Shown here one piece after another: positions 1 through 15,388 of a stretch of 64,000 nt of DNA. A model generated the notes under the pieces. That model worked only from the letters and a program-made list of their open reading frames with translations, was not told the origin of the DNA and searched no databases. A program made the position numbers and the translations under genes. Positions within the stretch are counted from its first letter, which is position 1; each line of letters starts with the position of its first letter. The DNA is taken from positions 7,188 through 71,187 of the forward strand of contig CAWCLK010000026.1 of NCBI GenBank assembly GCA_963796225.1. The letters are read 5' to 3'. The stretch is from CAWCLK01 sp963796225. GTDB taxonomy: Bacteria; Actinomycetota; Nitriliruptoria; Nitriliruptorales; Nitriliruptoraceae.

Positions 1-3618
<3,618 letters not shown>

Positions 3619-3729
3619 GTGACGTTCCTGCTTCCTTCATCTCCCCCACCCGGTGCCGGGTGAGGTGCCGGCCCCCGAGCGTCCCCGGGGGCGGCCTTCA
3701 AATGTGATTCGCGATGGCGGCGTTCGACG

Positions 3730-7321
<3,592 letters not shown>

Positions 7322-7613
7322 GGTGGACCTCCGTCAGGCGTCGTGGCGGGTGTGCGGGATGGGACGAGAGGGGTGTGCCGACGACACCGCACCCGCACGA
7401 GGTAGCGATGTCGCGTCGGATCGGGTTCGGTCACCCGGTCCTGCCCGAGGGTGAGGTCGACGCAGTCCGCCCCGGTACCGGCGACCTACCGGTGCAACGC
7501 GTCAACGCTCCCGGTCCGTCGAGGACCGTGGGAGCGTGCGAAGGCATCAGGAGGTCGGCGTGGAGTGGCGTCGGGTCACCAGCAAGGACGAGGCAGGCAC
7601 ACGGCAGCCCGGC

Positions 7614-7642
7614 ACGATAGCCGCGAATGGTCGCGGGCGCAA
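7614..7642 (-). promoter_or_regulatory. Possible promoter in the rplL-rpoB spacer
   Basis: On the minus strand TTGCGC and TATCGT are separated by 17 bases, a reasonable match to an actinobacterial housekeeping promoter. It would start about 290 bases before rpoB, after the rplL terminator-like hairpin, giving rpoBC its own transcription unit with a long leader. The match to consensus is partial and comes only from inspection. Nothing else recognisable was found in the 7322-7691 spacer apart from the hairpin. Confidence 0.3.
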
Positions 7643-7699
7643 CCACGAGGTCGCGCCCACCGCACGGCTGGGCGAGAAGCCGGGAAGGATGCTACCGAC

Positions 7700-7735
7700 C
7701 GAGGGGACCGGGGGGAAGGCCCGCCGGTCCCCTCG
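7700..7735 (-). terminator. Terminator or attenuator hairpin after rplL
   Basis: A perfect 11-bp inverted repeat, CGAGGGGACCG and CGGTCCCCTCG, separated by a 14-base loop, lies about 60 bases beyond the expected rplL stop. There is no strong T-tract, as is common in high-GC actinobacteria. Its place between rplL and rpoB fits the known partial termination that keeps ribosomal protein and polymerase output different. That role is inferred from position. Confidence 0.55.
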
Positions 7736-7792
7736 ATCGGTCCGACCGGAGGACCATGCGGTTGTCACCACATTGGTCTCCGGTCGGCGGGG

Positions 7793-8180
7793 TCACTGTG
7801 AGCTCGACGGTGGCGCCGACGCCCTCGAGGGTCTCCTTGGCGGACTCGGCGGCAGCCTTGTCCACGCCCTCGAGCACGGCCTTGGGCGCGCCCTCGACCA
7901 GCTCCTTGGCCTCCTTCAGGCCGAGGTTGGTCAGGCCGCGCACCTCCTTGATGACCTTGATCTTCTGGTCGCCGGCCGCGGCCAGGACCACGTCGAAGGA
8001 GTCCTTCTCCTCCTCGACGGCGGCCTCGCCGCCACCGGCGGCGACGCCACCGGCCACGGCCACGGGGGCCGCGGCGGAGACCTCGAAGGTGTCCTCGAAC
8101 TTCTTGACGAGGTCCGAGAGCTCCATGAGCGTGAGCTCCTTGAAGGCCTCGATCAGCTCGTCGGTCGACAGCTTGGCCAT
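7793..8180 (-). CDS. rplL: 50S ribosomal protein L7/L12 (likely frame break at the last codons)
   Basis: Acidic stalk protein of the large ribosomal subunit that recruits translation GTPases. The N-terminal dimerisation helices (MAKLSTDELIEAFKELTLME), an Ala/Gly hinge around residues 35-55, and the C-terminal domain with GLKEAKELVEGAPKAVLEGV are all typical. The family ends in GATVELK followed by a stop. Here the uncorrected frame reads GATVELTVTPP and runs 33 residues further, to 7692, straight through a terminator hairpin. Removing one base near 7798 gives VELK and a stop at 7793, length 128, the normal size. I use that end. It follows rplJ by 68 bases. Confidence 0.93.
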
Positions 8181-8248
8181 GATGTTCCTCCTGGGGCGGC
8201 CGCGTCGGCCGCGTGGTGCGGTGCGTTGGTCAGGTCAGTGGGGGTGGG

Positions 8249-9019
8249 TCAGGACTCGTCGTCGGCGTCGGCGTCCGCGTCGGCCTCGTCGGCGCCGGGC
8301 TCGCCGGCGTCGGCGTCCTCGGCGTCGGCCTCGTTCGCCTCGGCGACCACGTCCTCGCCCGCGGGGGCGGCGGTGGTGGCCTCCTCGGCGGCCGGGACGT
8401 CCTCGTCGGACGCCTCGGCGGCGGGTTCCTCGGCGGCCGGCTCGTCAGCGACCGGCTCGTCGGCGGGCTCCTCGGCGGCCGGCTCGTCCGCCGGGGCGCC
8501 CGGGGCACCACCGGCGTCGATGAGCGCCTGGATGAGCTGGGCCTGCTTGACGGGCAGCGCGTTGAGCAGCCGGGCCGTGTTCGCCAGCGCACCGTGCATG
8601 AGCCCGGCGAGCCGGGTCAGCAGCTCCTCGCGCGAGGCGAGGTCGGCGAGCTTGAGGGCCTCGGCGGCGTCGAGCACGGCGCCGTCGAGGTAGCCACCCT
8701 TGAACTCGAGCTCCGGGTGGTCCTTGGCGAAGGCCTTGAGGGCCTTGGCCGGGCCGACCGGGTCGTCCTCGCAGAACACCAGGGCGGTCGGACCCGTCAG
8801 CAGGTCCTCGAGCCCCTCGAGCCCGGCGTCGCGCGCGGCGATGCGGGTGAGGGTGTTCTTGGCGACCCGGTAGCTGGCGTTCGCCTTGCGCAGCTCGGCG
8901 CGAAGCTCGGCCAGCTCGGTGACGCTGAGCCCGCGGTAGTTGGTCAGCAGTGTCGCGGCCGACGAGGACAGGTTGTCCCTGACCTCGGCGACGGCGGCGA
9001 CCTTGTCTGGCCGTGCCAC
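8249..9019 (-). CDS. rplJ: 50S ribosomal protein L10 with long acidic C-terminal tail
   Basis: Anchors the L7/L12 stalk to 23S rRNA. Residues 1-170 are ordinary L10 (MARPDKVAAVAEVRDNL to KQAQLIQALIDAGG). Residues 171-256 are an added tail made almost only of Ala, Glu, Asp and Pro, ending DADADADDES. Bacterial L10 is usually about 165-180 residues, so the tail is unusual in length. The GTG start at 9019 is preferred because AAGGAG lies five bases upstream and gives the family N-terminus. It is first in a pair with rplL and is preceded by a 304-base leader. Confidence 0.93.
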   Translation of the reverse strand: MARPDKVAAVAEVRDNLSSSAATLLTNYRGLSVTELAELRAELRKANASYRVAKNTLTRIAARDAGLEGLEDLLTGPTALVFCEDDPVGPAKALKAFAKDHPELEFKGGYLDGAVLDAAEALKLADLASREELLTRLAGLMHGALANTARLLNALPVKQAQLIQALIDAGGAPGAPADEPAAEEPADEPVADEPAAEEPAAEASDEDVPAAEEATTAAPAGEDVVAEANEADAEDADAGEPGADEADADADADDES

Positions 9020-9323
9020 GTGCACTCCTTCATGTCACATCGAGCCGCAGGGTCGGTGCGATCCGGCCCGGGAACGACGAGGCCCCTGCGGGGCAGGTCC
9101 CGGCAGGGGCGAACAGTGAGCGCGGCGGCCGCGGGGCGGCACGTGGCGGTCTGCAGTCTGCACCTGCGCGGGACGCGCGTCGCTCCCGATACTGCTCGCG
9201 TGGCGAGCCGGAGCGGGCGACCTTCGGCCCACGGGCGTGGGCGTCCTGCGGTCTGTGGTTCGGTCGGGGACCGTACAGGGCGGCTGGCGGGACTGCCAAC
9301 CGGGGCGTGGCGTCAGCGCGCGC
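9020..9323 (-). promoter_or_regulatory. rplJ 5' leader, probable L10 autoregulatory region
   Basis: A 304-base gap separates the receiver-domain gene from rplJ. It contains an 8-bp perfect hairpin stem (9082-9089 with 9103-9110, GCCCCTGC/GCAGGGGC) and several smaller GC stems. In many bacteria the rplJL transcript begins with a structured leader bound by L10, and the position fits that. No covariance comparison was possible, so the exact fold and boundaries are not claimed. Confidence 0.4.
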
Positions 9324-9716
9324 TCACCGCGACCCCAGCGCCTCCTCGACCGCCTCGAGGAGGGCGAACGCGCCGAACGGGCGCTCGAGCACGACGTCGA
9401 TCCGGGCCTCGGCGAGGTCCCCGGCCGACACCGGACGGGCGAGGTCGGTCAGCAGCACGACGCCGATGCCGGCCGTCTGGGGCTGCTGGCGCAGGGCTCG
9501 GGCCGTGGCCAGGCCGCCGACCGTCGGCAGGTCGGCGTCGACGACCAGGACCTCGGGGACCTCGGCCGCCACGGCACGGACCGCCGAGGCGGCGTCGACG
9601 GCCTCGCGGACCCGCCAGCCCGACCCGGAGAAGGTCAGCTGGACCAGGTTGCGCGTCGGGGCGTCGGCGTCGGCCACCACCACGCGGGTGGTGGCCGGAC
9701 CGGCACCGGAGGTCAC
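9324..9716 (-). CDS. Stand-alone response-regulator receiver-like protein
   Basis: A 130-residue protein with the layout of a CheY-type receiver domain and nothing else. Beta-1 ends in an acidic group (VVVADADAP, D16/D18). The phospho-acceptor position is D60 (VLVVDADLP), followed by a conserved Thr T90 (VVLLTDLA). The invariant Lys of the KPF motif is replaced by Arg, R112 (ERPFGAF). Its ATG overlaps the rplA stop by four bases (ATGA), so it is translationally coupled to a ribosomal protein gene, and rplJ follows after its leader. No histidine kinase is nearby. Whether it can be phosphorylated is uncertain given the Lys-to-Arg change. It could also be a binding module that has lost signalling. 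Confidence 0.7.
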   Translation of the reverse strand: MTSGAGPATTRVVVADADAPTRNLVQLTFSGSGWRVREAVDAASAVRAVAAEVPEVLVVDADLPTVGGLATARALRQQPQTAGIGVVLLTDLARPVSAGDLAEARIDVVLERPFGAFALLEAVEEALGSR

Positions 9717-10435
9717 TCCTCGTCGTCCTCGACGAGGTCGCGGGACTTGCTCGGGTCCAGCGGGATGCCCGGCGAGGCCGAGGTCGACACCGTGACCGAG
9801 GTCAGGTAGCGGCCCTTGGCGGACGCGGGGCGCTGCCGGAGCAGCTCGTCGAGCAGGGCGGCGTAGTTGTCCACCAGCTGCTCGACCCCGAACGAGGCCT
9901 TGCCGAGGATGGTGTGGACGTTGCCCTGGCGGTCGGTGCGGTACTCGACGCGACCGGCCTTGATCTCGCGGACGGCCTTCTCGACGTCCATCGTGACCGT
10001 GCCCGACTTCGGGTTCGGCATCAGGCCACGCGGCCCGAGGACCTTGCCCAGCCGACCGAGCTTGCCCATCATGTCGGGCGTGGCGATGATCGCGTCGAGC
10101 TCGTCGATGAGCCCGCCGTCGCTGATCTGCTCGATCAGGTCGTCGGCGCCGACGTGGTCGGCACCCGCGTCACGGGCCTCGGCGGCCTTCTCGGACCCGG
10201 TGACCACGGCCACCGTCACGGTCTTGCCGATGCCGTGGGGCAGCGACACCGCACCGCGGACCATCTGGTCCGCCTTGCGGGGGTCGACCCCGAGCCGGAA
10301 CGAGCACTCCACGGTGGCGTCGTAGCCTGCCGCGTCGATCTCCTTGAGCAGGGAGAACCCTGCCTTGGGGCCGTAGAGGCGGCCGTCCTCGATCTTGTCG
10401 AGTCCGGCCCGGTACTTCTTCCCACGCTTCGCCAT
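9713..10435 (-). CDS. rplA: 50S ribosomal protein L1
   Basis: Binds 23S rRNA at the L1 stalk and, in many bacteria, represses its own rplKA mRNA. The 240 residues show the family features: N-terminal MAKRGKKYRAGLDKIEDGR, the middle domain around DMMGKLGRLGKVLGPRGLMP, and the C-terminal VTVSTSASPGIPLDPSK. ATG 10435 is chosen because AAGGAG precedes it at good spacing and the family begins MAKRGK. It follows rplK by 100 bases, forming the usual rplKA pair. A short acidic end (DLVEDDEE) overlaps the next gene's start. Confidence 0.96.
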   Translation of the reverse strand: MAKRGKKYRAGLDKIEDGRLYGPKAGFSLLKEIDAAGYDATVECSFRLGVDPRKADQMVRGAVSLPHGIGKTVTVAVVTGSEKAAEARDAGADHVGADDLIEQISDGGLIDELDAIIATPDMMGKLGRLGKVLGPRGLMPNPKSGTVTMDVEKAVREIKAGRVEYRTDRQGNVHTILGKASFGVEQLVDNYAALLDELLRQRPASAKGRYLTSVTVSTSASPGIPLDPSKSRDLVEDDEE

Positions 10436-10535
10436 GGCGAAACTCCTTGGTGTCCGTGGTACGGACGGCGCCTGGCGCGCCTCCCACGTGAACGAATGCT
10501 GCTGGCGATCAGCCCTCACACGAGGGCTCGTTCCC

Positions 10536-10958
10536 TCACTCGACGGTGATGCCCATCGACCGGGCGGTGCCCTCGATGATCTTCATGGCACCGTCGATGT
10601 CGATCGCGTTGAGGTCGGGCATCTTCTTCTCGGCGATCTCGCGCACCTGGTCACGCTTGACCGTGCCCACCTTGACGGTGTGCGGGGTGCCCGAGCCGCT
10701 CTTGAGCCCGGCGGCCTTCAGCAGCAGCTGCGCGGCCGGCGGCGTCTTCATCACGAACGTGAAGGACCGGTCCTCGAAGACCGAGATCTCCACGGGGATG
10801 ATGTCGCCGGCCTGCTGCTGGGTCTTCTCGTTGAAGGCCTTGCAGAACTCCATGATGTTGACGCCGTGCTGACCGAGCGCCGGACCCACGGGGGGCGCCG
10901 GGTTGGCCTGGCCGGCCGGGATCTGCAGCTTGATGAAGCCGATGACCTTCTTGGCCAT
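10536..10958 (-). CDS. rplK: 50S ribosomal protein L11
   Basis: Binds the GTPase-associated centre of 23S rRNA, the thiostrepton site, and is needed for RelA-type stringent signalling. The 140 residues match the family from end to end: MAKKVIGFIKLQIPAGQANP with the Pro-rich PAPPVGPALGQHGVNIMEF, then the RNA-binding C-terminal domain ending IIEGTARSMGITVE. An rRNA-protein start with GGAG upstream supports ATG 10958. It lies between nusG and rplA as in other actinobacteria. Confidence 0.97.
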   Translation of the reverse strand: MAKKVIGFIKLQIPAGQANPAPPVGPALGQHGVNIMEFCKAFNEKTQQQAGDIIPVEISVFEDRSFTFVMKTPPAAQLLLKAAGLKSGSGTPHTVKVGTVKRDQVREIAEKKMPDLNAIDIDGAMKIIEGTARSMGITVE

Positions 10959-11018
10959 GGTGGGTGTCTCCTTCGTGGTGCGAACGGCCCGGTGGAGGGC
11001 CTCCCACGTGTCTGGTGT

Positions 11019-12294
11019 CTACAGCTTTGCGACGTTGTCGAAGGGCAGCTCGAGCGGGGTCTCGCGACCGAACACGGACACGAGGACCTTGAGCTTGGCC
11101 TGGTCGAGGTTGATCTCGGCGATGGTGCCGGTGAAGTCCGCGAAGGGGCCGGTGGTCACGCGGATGGTCTCGCCGACCTCGAGGTCGATCTCGGCCACGC
11201 GCGCCTTGGTCTCGACGGCCTCCTCGGCCTCCTCGGCGCCCTCGACCTCCTCGACGACCTCGTCGGGGATCTTCAGCGTGTCGGCGACCTCGCGCAGCGA
11301 CAGCGGCACCGGCTTGGAGCCGGTGGCGCCGACGAAGCCGGTGACGGCCGGGGTGTGCCGGACGATGTTCCAGGTCTCGTCGTCCATGTCCATGCGCACG
11401 AGCACGTAGCCGGGCAGGAACTTCTTCTGCGAGACCTGCTTCTTGCCCTTCTTGAACTCGGTGACCTCTTCGGTCGGGATGACGACCTCGAACACGCGGT
11501 CGTGGGCGTCGAGCGCCTCGACCCGGCTCATGAGGTTGTCCTTGACCCGCTGCTCGTAGCCGGCGTAGGTGTGCACCACGAAGAAGTCGCCGAACAGGCG
11601 CATCAGGTCCTTCTTGTCCCGCACGTCCTCGATGGACTGCGGGCGGCGCCGCACGGTCGTCGTGGTCTCGGCCTCGGTGTCGGCTTCGGGGGCCGCGTCG
11701 CCGTCGGTCGCGGCCTCGGCGGCCGGGGTGTCCTCGGCCTCGCCGTCGTCGCCTGCGCCGGCGAACCCGAGCAGGTCGTCGAGGTCGTCCTCGCCCGCCG
11801 GTTCGGGCGACTCGGCCTCTGCCGCATCGTCGTCGGGGAACGAGGTGTCGCCCTCGGCCGGGTCGGCCTCGGTGCGCTCGGCCACGGCGTCGTCAGGCTC
11901 CTGGCCGCTGACCTCGGGCCCGGGGGCGTCGGCGGCCGACGCCGCCGGTCTGGGCGTCGGGGGCGGTGGTGTCGGCGACGCCGAGGCGGACGGCCTCGGG
12001 GGTCTCGCCGGACGGCCCCTCGGTGCCGACGGCGGGTTCGACGTCGTCCTCCTCGACCGGCGGCTGCCCGGCGGTCACGCCCTCGGGGGCCGCGTCCGCC
12101 TCGGGGTCGAGCCGCGAGGTCTCGGTGGTCTGGTCCATGGCGGACTCGACCGGCGCCTCGTCGGCCTCGCCGGAGGACGGCAGGTCCTCGGCCGCGGGCA
12201 TGCCACCGTCGACGACCTCGTCGATGTGGTCGTCACGCTGCTGGTCGGCGTCCGCGTCGGGATCGGGCTGGCCGGTGGTCAGGTCGTCAGACAT
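11019..12294 (-). CDS. nusG: Transcription antitermination factor NusG with very long acidic N-terminal extension (one frame break)
   Basis: NusG couples RNA polymerase to Rho or the ribosome. The NGN domain begins near LMRLFGDFFVVHTYAGYEQ and the KOW domain covers GPFADFTGTIAEINLDQAK to the end PFDNVAKL. Upstream is roughly 230 residues of Asp/Glu/Ala-rich, presumably disordered sequence. This extension is in two frames: the first 133 codons (from ATG 12294, MSDDLTTGQPDPDADADQQ) switch near 11943, and deleting one G in GGCGG joins ASAADAPGPEVSGQEPDDAVAERTE without a break, giving 424 residues. A shorter start at 11885 (MAERTEADPAEG) would avoid the break but leaves an equally acidic, unexplained open frame upstream. 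secE ends eight bases before it. Confidence 0.9.
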
Positions 12295-12301
12295 GGAAGT
12301 C

Positions 12302-12587
12302 CTACAGGAACTGGGTGGCGGCCTGGCGCAGGACGTAGTCCATGCCCCAGACGACGAGGGTCAGCATCGCGGTCACGAGCAGCACGGTCACGGTGTAGAC
12401 CGCGACCTCACGGCGCGAGGGCCAGGCGACCTTGCGCAGCTCGCTGCGCACCTCGCGCAGGAACTGGCGGGGCGACGTGCGCTCCCGGGTGAGCGGGGCG
12501 CTGTCAGCCGGGGGCCGGAACGGCCTCGGCAGCGCGATCGGCGCGCCGCTCCTCGCGGGCACGCGCTCGCTTCTCCTCACGGCTCAT
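12302..12587 (-). CDS. secE: Preprotein translocase subunit SecE (one frame break)
   Basis: Single-span clamp of the SecYEG translocon. The C-terminal part is typical: FLREVRSELRKVAWPSRREV followed by one hydrophobic helix (YTVTVLLVTAMLTLVVWGMDY). The N-terminus (MSREEKRARAREERRADRAA) is in another frame. Removing one C of the CCCCC run near 12510-12514 joins VPAPADSAPLTRERTS and gives 94 residues. ATG 12587 has GAGG nine bases upstream. Reading without correction from 12580 would start with unrelated arginine/proline-rich sequence, so I prefer the restored form. It lies between tRNA-Trp and nusG. Confidence 0.88.
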
Positions 12588-12689
12588 CGACGACAACCTC
12601 GTTCGTGGTGGCGGCCGCGACGTCCGGTCCGGGGGACGGGGTGGGACGTCGCGGGAGTCGACGACGGTACGACCGTCGTCGGTGTGCTG

Positions 12690-12762
<73 letters not shown>

Positions 12763-12960
12763 AGGAGTCCCGTTCACACCCGGCGGGTGGGTGCTCGGGT
12801 CGGCGTCACGGCGTGTGAACCGGGCCCGACACGGGAACGCTGCCCCACGGGGAGGCAGCGAGGGCAAGGGTAGCCCCCCGACCGCACCCCGACAACCGCC
12901 ACGACGAGGGCGTCCGTCGTCCGCCCGGTCCGCCGTGCCGTCCACGGCGGTGGCGGCCGG

Positions 12961-13362
12961 TCAGCGGCGGATGCGCCCCGTGCCCTTCAGGACCGAGTCG
13001 CCGTTCTCGTTGGTCGCGGTCAACGTCACCACGATCTCGTCGTCGGTGACCTCCTTGACCACCCCGCCGAAGGTCGTGGCGGTCCCCAGCGGCCACGGTC
13101 GGGTGAAGCGCACGTCGATCTCGGTCACCTGCTCGGGCCCGCCGGCGAACTCGGTCAGCAGGCGCGAGGCCAGTCCCATCGAGTACATGCCGTGGGCGAT
13201 GGTCCCGCCGGTGGGGCTGATCTGGCTGGCCACCGACTCGTCGTAGTGCAGCGGGTTGTAGTCACCCGAGGCCGCGGCGTACATCACCGAGGTGATCAGG
13301 CTCGACTCCTGCGTGATGGTCGGCAGCTCCTGGCCGACCTCGACCGTGCTCAGGTCCGTCAT
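12961..13362 (-). CDS. hadB: MaoC-like (R)-hydroxyacyl dehydratase subunit, HadB type
   Basis: A single hot-dog domain hydratase of 133 residues. The catalytic signature SGDYNPLHYD (Asp and His) and the downstream GGTIAHGMYSMGLAS segment are those of HadB/R-specific enoyl hydratases. In mycobacteria HadB is the catalytic partner of HadA or HadC in the FAS-II dehydration step. ATG 13362 lies one base after the hadA stop, so the two are coupled. The position between rpmG and tRNA-Trp is the same as in Mycobacterium tuberculosis, where hadA, hadB and hadC lie there. hadC is missing here. The substrate in this organism is not known; general fatty acid synthesis is likely. Confidence 0.85.
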   Translation of the reverse strand: MTDLSTVEVGQELPTITQESSLITSVMYAAASGDYNPLHYDESVASQISPTGGTIAHGMYSMGLASRLLTEFAGGPEQVTEIDVRFTRPWPLGTATTFGGVVKEVTDDEIVVTLTATNENGDSVLKGTGRIRR

Positions 13363-13363
13363 G

Positions 13364-13810
13364 TCAGGCCTCCTCGGTGGACGGTGCGCTGCCCAGCAGG
13401 ACGATGGTCTGGGACGCGGTGACCGCCAGCTCACCCGACGCCTCATGGCGGCAGTCGATGGCGATGGTCAGGAACTCGTTCTTCCCGCGTGCGCTGATGG
13501 CGTCGATGCGCGGTGTGCACGAGAGCACGTCGCCGGGGCGGATCGGCCGGTCGCCGTAGGTGAAGCGCTGGGAGCCGTGGACCAGGGCCATGTGCGTGCC
13601 GAGGTCCGGGTCGCTCATCGCGGCCTGGCCGCCCTTGATGACCGTGAAGCAGGCGGCGAAGGTCGGCGGGGCGACGCAGTCGTCGTCCTCGCTGAAGTAG
13701 CGGGGGTCGGACTCCCCCAGCGCCGAGGCGTACTCACGGATCTTCTCGCGAGACACCTCGTAGCGGTACGGCGGGTACTCCGTCCCGATCTTGTCCCTGT
13801 TCAGCGCCAC
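13364..13810 (-). CDS. hadA: MaoC-like dehydratase partner subunit, HadA type
   Basis: A 148-residue hot-dog protein of the N-terminal MaoC dehydratase type (YRYEVSREKIREYASALGESDPRYF, then VAPPTFAACFTVIKGG and LVHGSQRFTYGDRPIRPGD). It has no D...H catalytic pair like HadB's, which fits a substrate-binding partner. The GTG start at 13810 has AGGAGG five bases upstream. A TAGGCT hexamer about 30-40 bases further up (13844-13849) could be a -10 element. The promoter region beyond that point has been replaced or displaced by the IS110 element that separates it from rpmG. Confidence 0.83.
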   Translation of the reverse strand: MALNRDKIGTEYPPYRYEVSREKIREYASALGESDPRYFSEDDDCVAPPTFAACFTVIKGGQAAMSDPDLGTHMALVHGSQRFTYGDRPIRPGDVLSCTPRIDAISARGKNEFLTIAIDCRHEASGELAVTASQTIVLLGSAPSTEEA

Positions 13811-13849
13811 GCGGCCTCCTGACGTCCGGTCACGACGCCGGGGAGCCTA

Positions 13850-14066
13850 ATGGGGATCGACTGTCCGCTCCTGTGGGGCAGGATGGTCCCGAGCCGCCGG
13901 TCGGTGAGCACTCTGTGAGCCTGGACGTCGAGTCCTACGCCTAGATCGTGCCCCGGCCGGTTGGTGAGGTCGACCTTGGATGGCTGGTGGGATGACGTGC
14001 CGTGCGAGCACTGAACCATTAGGACGCTGCTGGTCGCCTCGGCTCACCGACCGATCGGAGATGATG
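13850..14066 (+). ncRNA. Candidate bridge-RNA region of the IS110 element
   Basis: Non-coding left end of the element, immediately upstream of the transposase. In IS110-group elements this segment is known to encode the structured bridge RNA that pairs with target and donor DNA. The segment shows GC-rich stems but I could not fold it or match it to a covariance model, so this is an inference from family and position only. Confidence 0.35.
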
Positions 14067-15281
14067 ATGGAAGTGTTCGTGGGGCATGACTGGGCCGAGG
14101 ACCACCATGACGTCCACGTCCAGGACAGTGACGGGCGACGGCTGGTTGCCGCGCGGCTGCCGGATGGCATCGAAGGGGTCGCGCGGCTGCACGGGCTGCT
14201 GGCCGATCACGTCGACGATCCCGGTCAGGTGACGGTTGCGACCGAGACCGACCGGGGTCTGTTCGTCGGGGCGCTGGTCGCGGCGGGCTACCGGGTGGTC
14301 GCGGTCAACCCGCTGTCCACCTCGCGCTATCGGGAACGGCACTCCACCTCGGGAGCCAAGTCCGATCCGGGAGACGCCAAGGTGCTGGCCGACCTGGCCC
14401 GCACCGATGCGCACAACCACCGTCCGGTCGCGGGCGATTCGGAGCTGGCCGAGGCGGTCAAGTCGCTGGCACGGGCCCACCAGAGCCTGATCTGGACCCG
14501 CCGACGGCAGACCAACCAGCTGCGCTCGGCGCTGCGGGAGTTCTACCCCGCCGCACTCGAGGCGTTCGACGACCTGGACGGCCGCGATGCGCTGGCCGTG
14601 CTCGCGATCGCGCCCACCCCCGACCGGGGCAAGGCCCTGTCGCGATCCAAGATCGCCGCGGCGCTACGTCGCGGCGGACGGCAACGCAACATCGAACCAC
14701 GCACCATCGCGATCCAGACCGCGCTGCGCACCCAGCAGCTGGCCGCACCACCGGTCGTGGCCGACGCGATGGGCACCATCGTTGCCTCGCTGGTCACCGT
14801 CATCGGGCAGCTCAACGTCCAGATCGACCAGCTCGAGACCGCGCTGGCCGAGCGTTTTGACCAGCACCCGGACGCCAAGATCATCCGCTCCCTGCCAGGA
14901 CTGGGGACGATCCTGGGCGCCCGGGTGCTCGCAGAGTTCGGGGACGACCCGAACCGCTACGACACCGCCAAGTCTCGCAAGAACTACGCCGGCACGTCGC
15001 CGATCACCAAGGCCTCGGGCAAACACCGGGTCGTGCTCGCCCGCTACGCCCGCAACCGACGGCTCGCCGACGCCTGCTACCTGTGGGCCTTCGCCGCCAT
15101 CACCGCAAGCCCCGGCGCCCGAGCCTTCTACGACCAACACCGCGCCACCGGCGACACCCACAGCCGTGCCCTACGCGCCCTGGCCAACCGCCTCGTCGGC
15201 ATTCTCCACGGCTGTCTACGCCACCAGACCCCCTACGACGAACACACCGCCTGGGGCCACCGCGCCCAACTCGCTGCTTGA
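14067..15281 (+). CDS. IS110-family transposase (DEDD recombinase)
   Basis: A 404-residue intact recombinase. The N-terminal RuvC-like DEDD domain shows FVGHDWAEDHHDVHV (first Asp), VATETDRG (Glu), and KSDPGDAKVLADLARTDAH (last Asp pair). The C-terminal transposase domain has IRSLPGLGTILGARVLAEFGD, then RKNYAGTSPITKASGKH with the conserved Ser. ATG 14067 is preferred over 14061/14064 because GGAG lies six bases before it. The gene is opposite in direction to all neighbours, supporting recent insertion. Base composition is as GC-rich as the host, so it is probably from a related genome. Confidence 0.93.
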   Translation: MEVFVGHDWAEDHHDVHVQDSDGRRLVAARLPDGIEGVARLHGLLADHVDDPGQVTVATETDRGLFVGALVAAGYRVVAVNPLSTSRYRERHSTSGAKSDPGDAKVLADLARTDAHNHRPVAGDSELAEAVKSLARAHQSLIWTRRRQTNQLRSALREFYPAALEAFDDLDGRDALAVLAIAPTPDRGKALSRSKIAAALRRGGRQRNIEPRTIAIQTALRTQQLAAPPVVADAMGTIVASLVTVIGQLNVQIDQLETALAERFDQHPDAKIIRSLPGLGTILGARVLAEFGDDPNRYDTAKSRKNYAGTSPITKASGKHRVVLARYARNRRLADACYLWAFAAITASPGARAFYDQHRATGDTHSRALRALANRLVGILHGCLRHQTPYDEHTAWGHRAQLAA

Positions 15282-15311
15282 CAGTTGGAGCCGTGGGATA
15301 TCTAGACGCGA

Positions 15312-15338
15312 CGAGGGCCCGCCAGTGGCGGGCCCTCG
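15312..15338 (-). terminator. rpmG terminator hairpin
   Basis: A perfect 12-bp stem, CGAGGGCCCGCC with GGCGGGCCCTCG and a three-base loop AGT, 51 bases after the rpmG stop. It is a strong intrinsic-type hairpin without a T-tract. It also marks the furthest likely right limit of the IS110 element. Confidence 0.7.
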
Positions 15339-15388
15339 CGACGTCGCCGACGACTCAGCGATCTCGACAGGTCGGCGCTGAGCGGAGC

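Larger units (their letters stand above)
13850..15310 (+). mobile_element. IS110-family insertion sequence (ends approximate)
   Basis: A transposase gene flanked by about 200 non-coding bases on its left and fewer than 30 on its right, lying between hadA and the rpmG terminator in an otherwise conserved gene order. IS110 elements lack classical terminal inverted repeats and usually make no target duplication, so the ends cannot be fixed from one copy. The limits are set by the hadA promoter-like sequence on the left and the rpmG hairpin at 15312 on the right. A long left and short right non-coding end suit the IS110 rather than the IS1111 group. Confidence 0.75.

Noticed and set aside
7692..7792. 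A 33-residue C-terminal extension of L7/L12
   Set aside because: It would read through a terminator-like hairpin and is absent from the family; a one-base error restoring VELK and stop is simpler.
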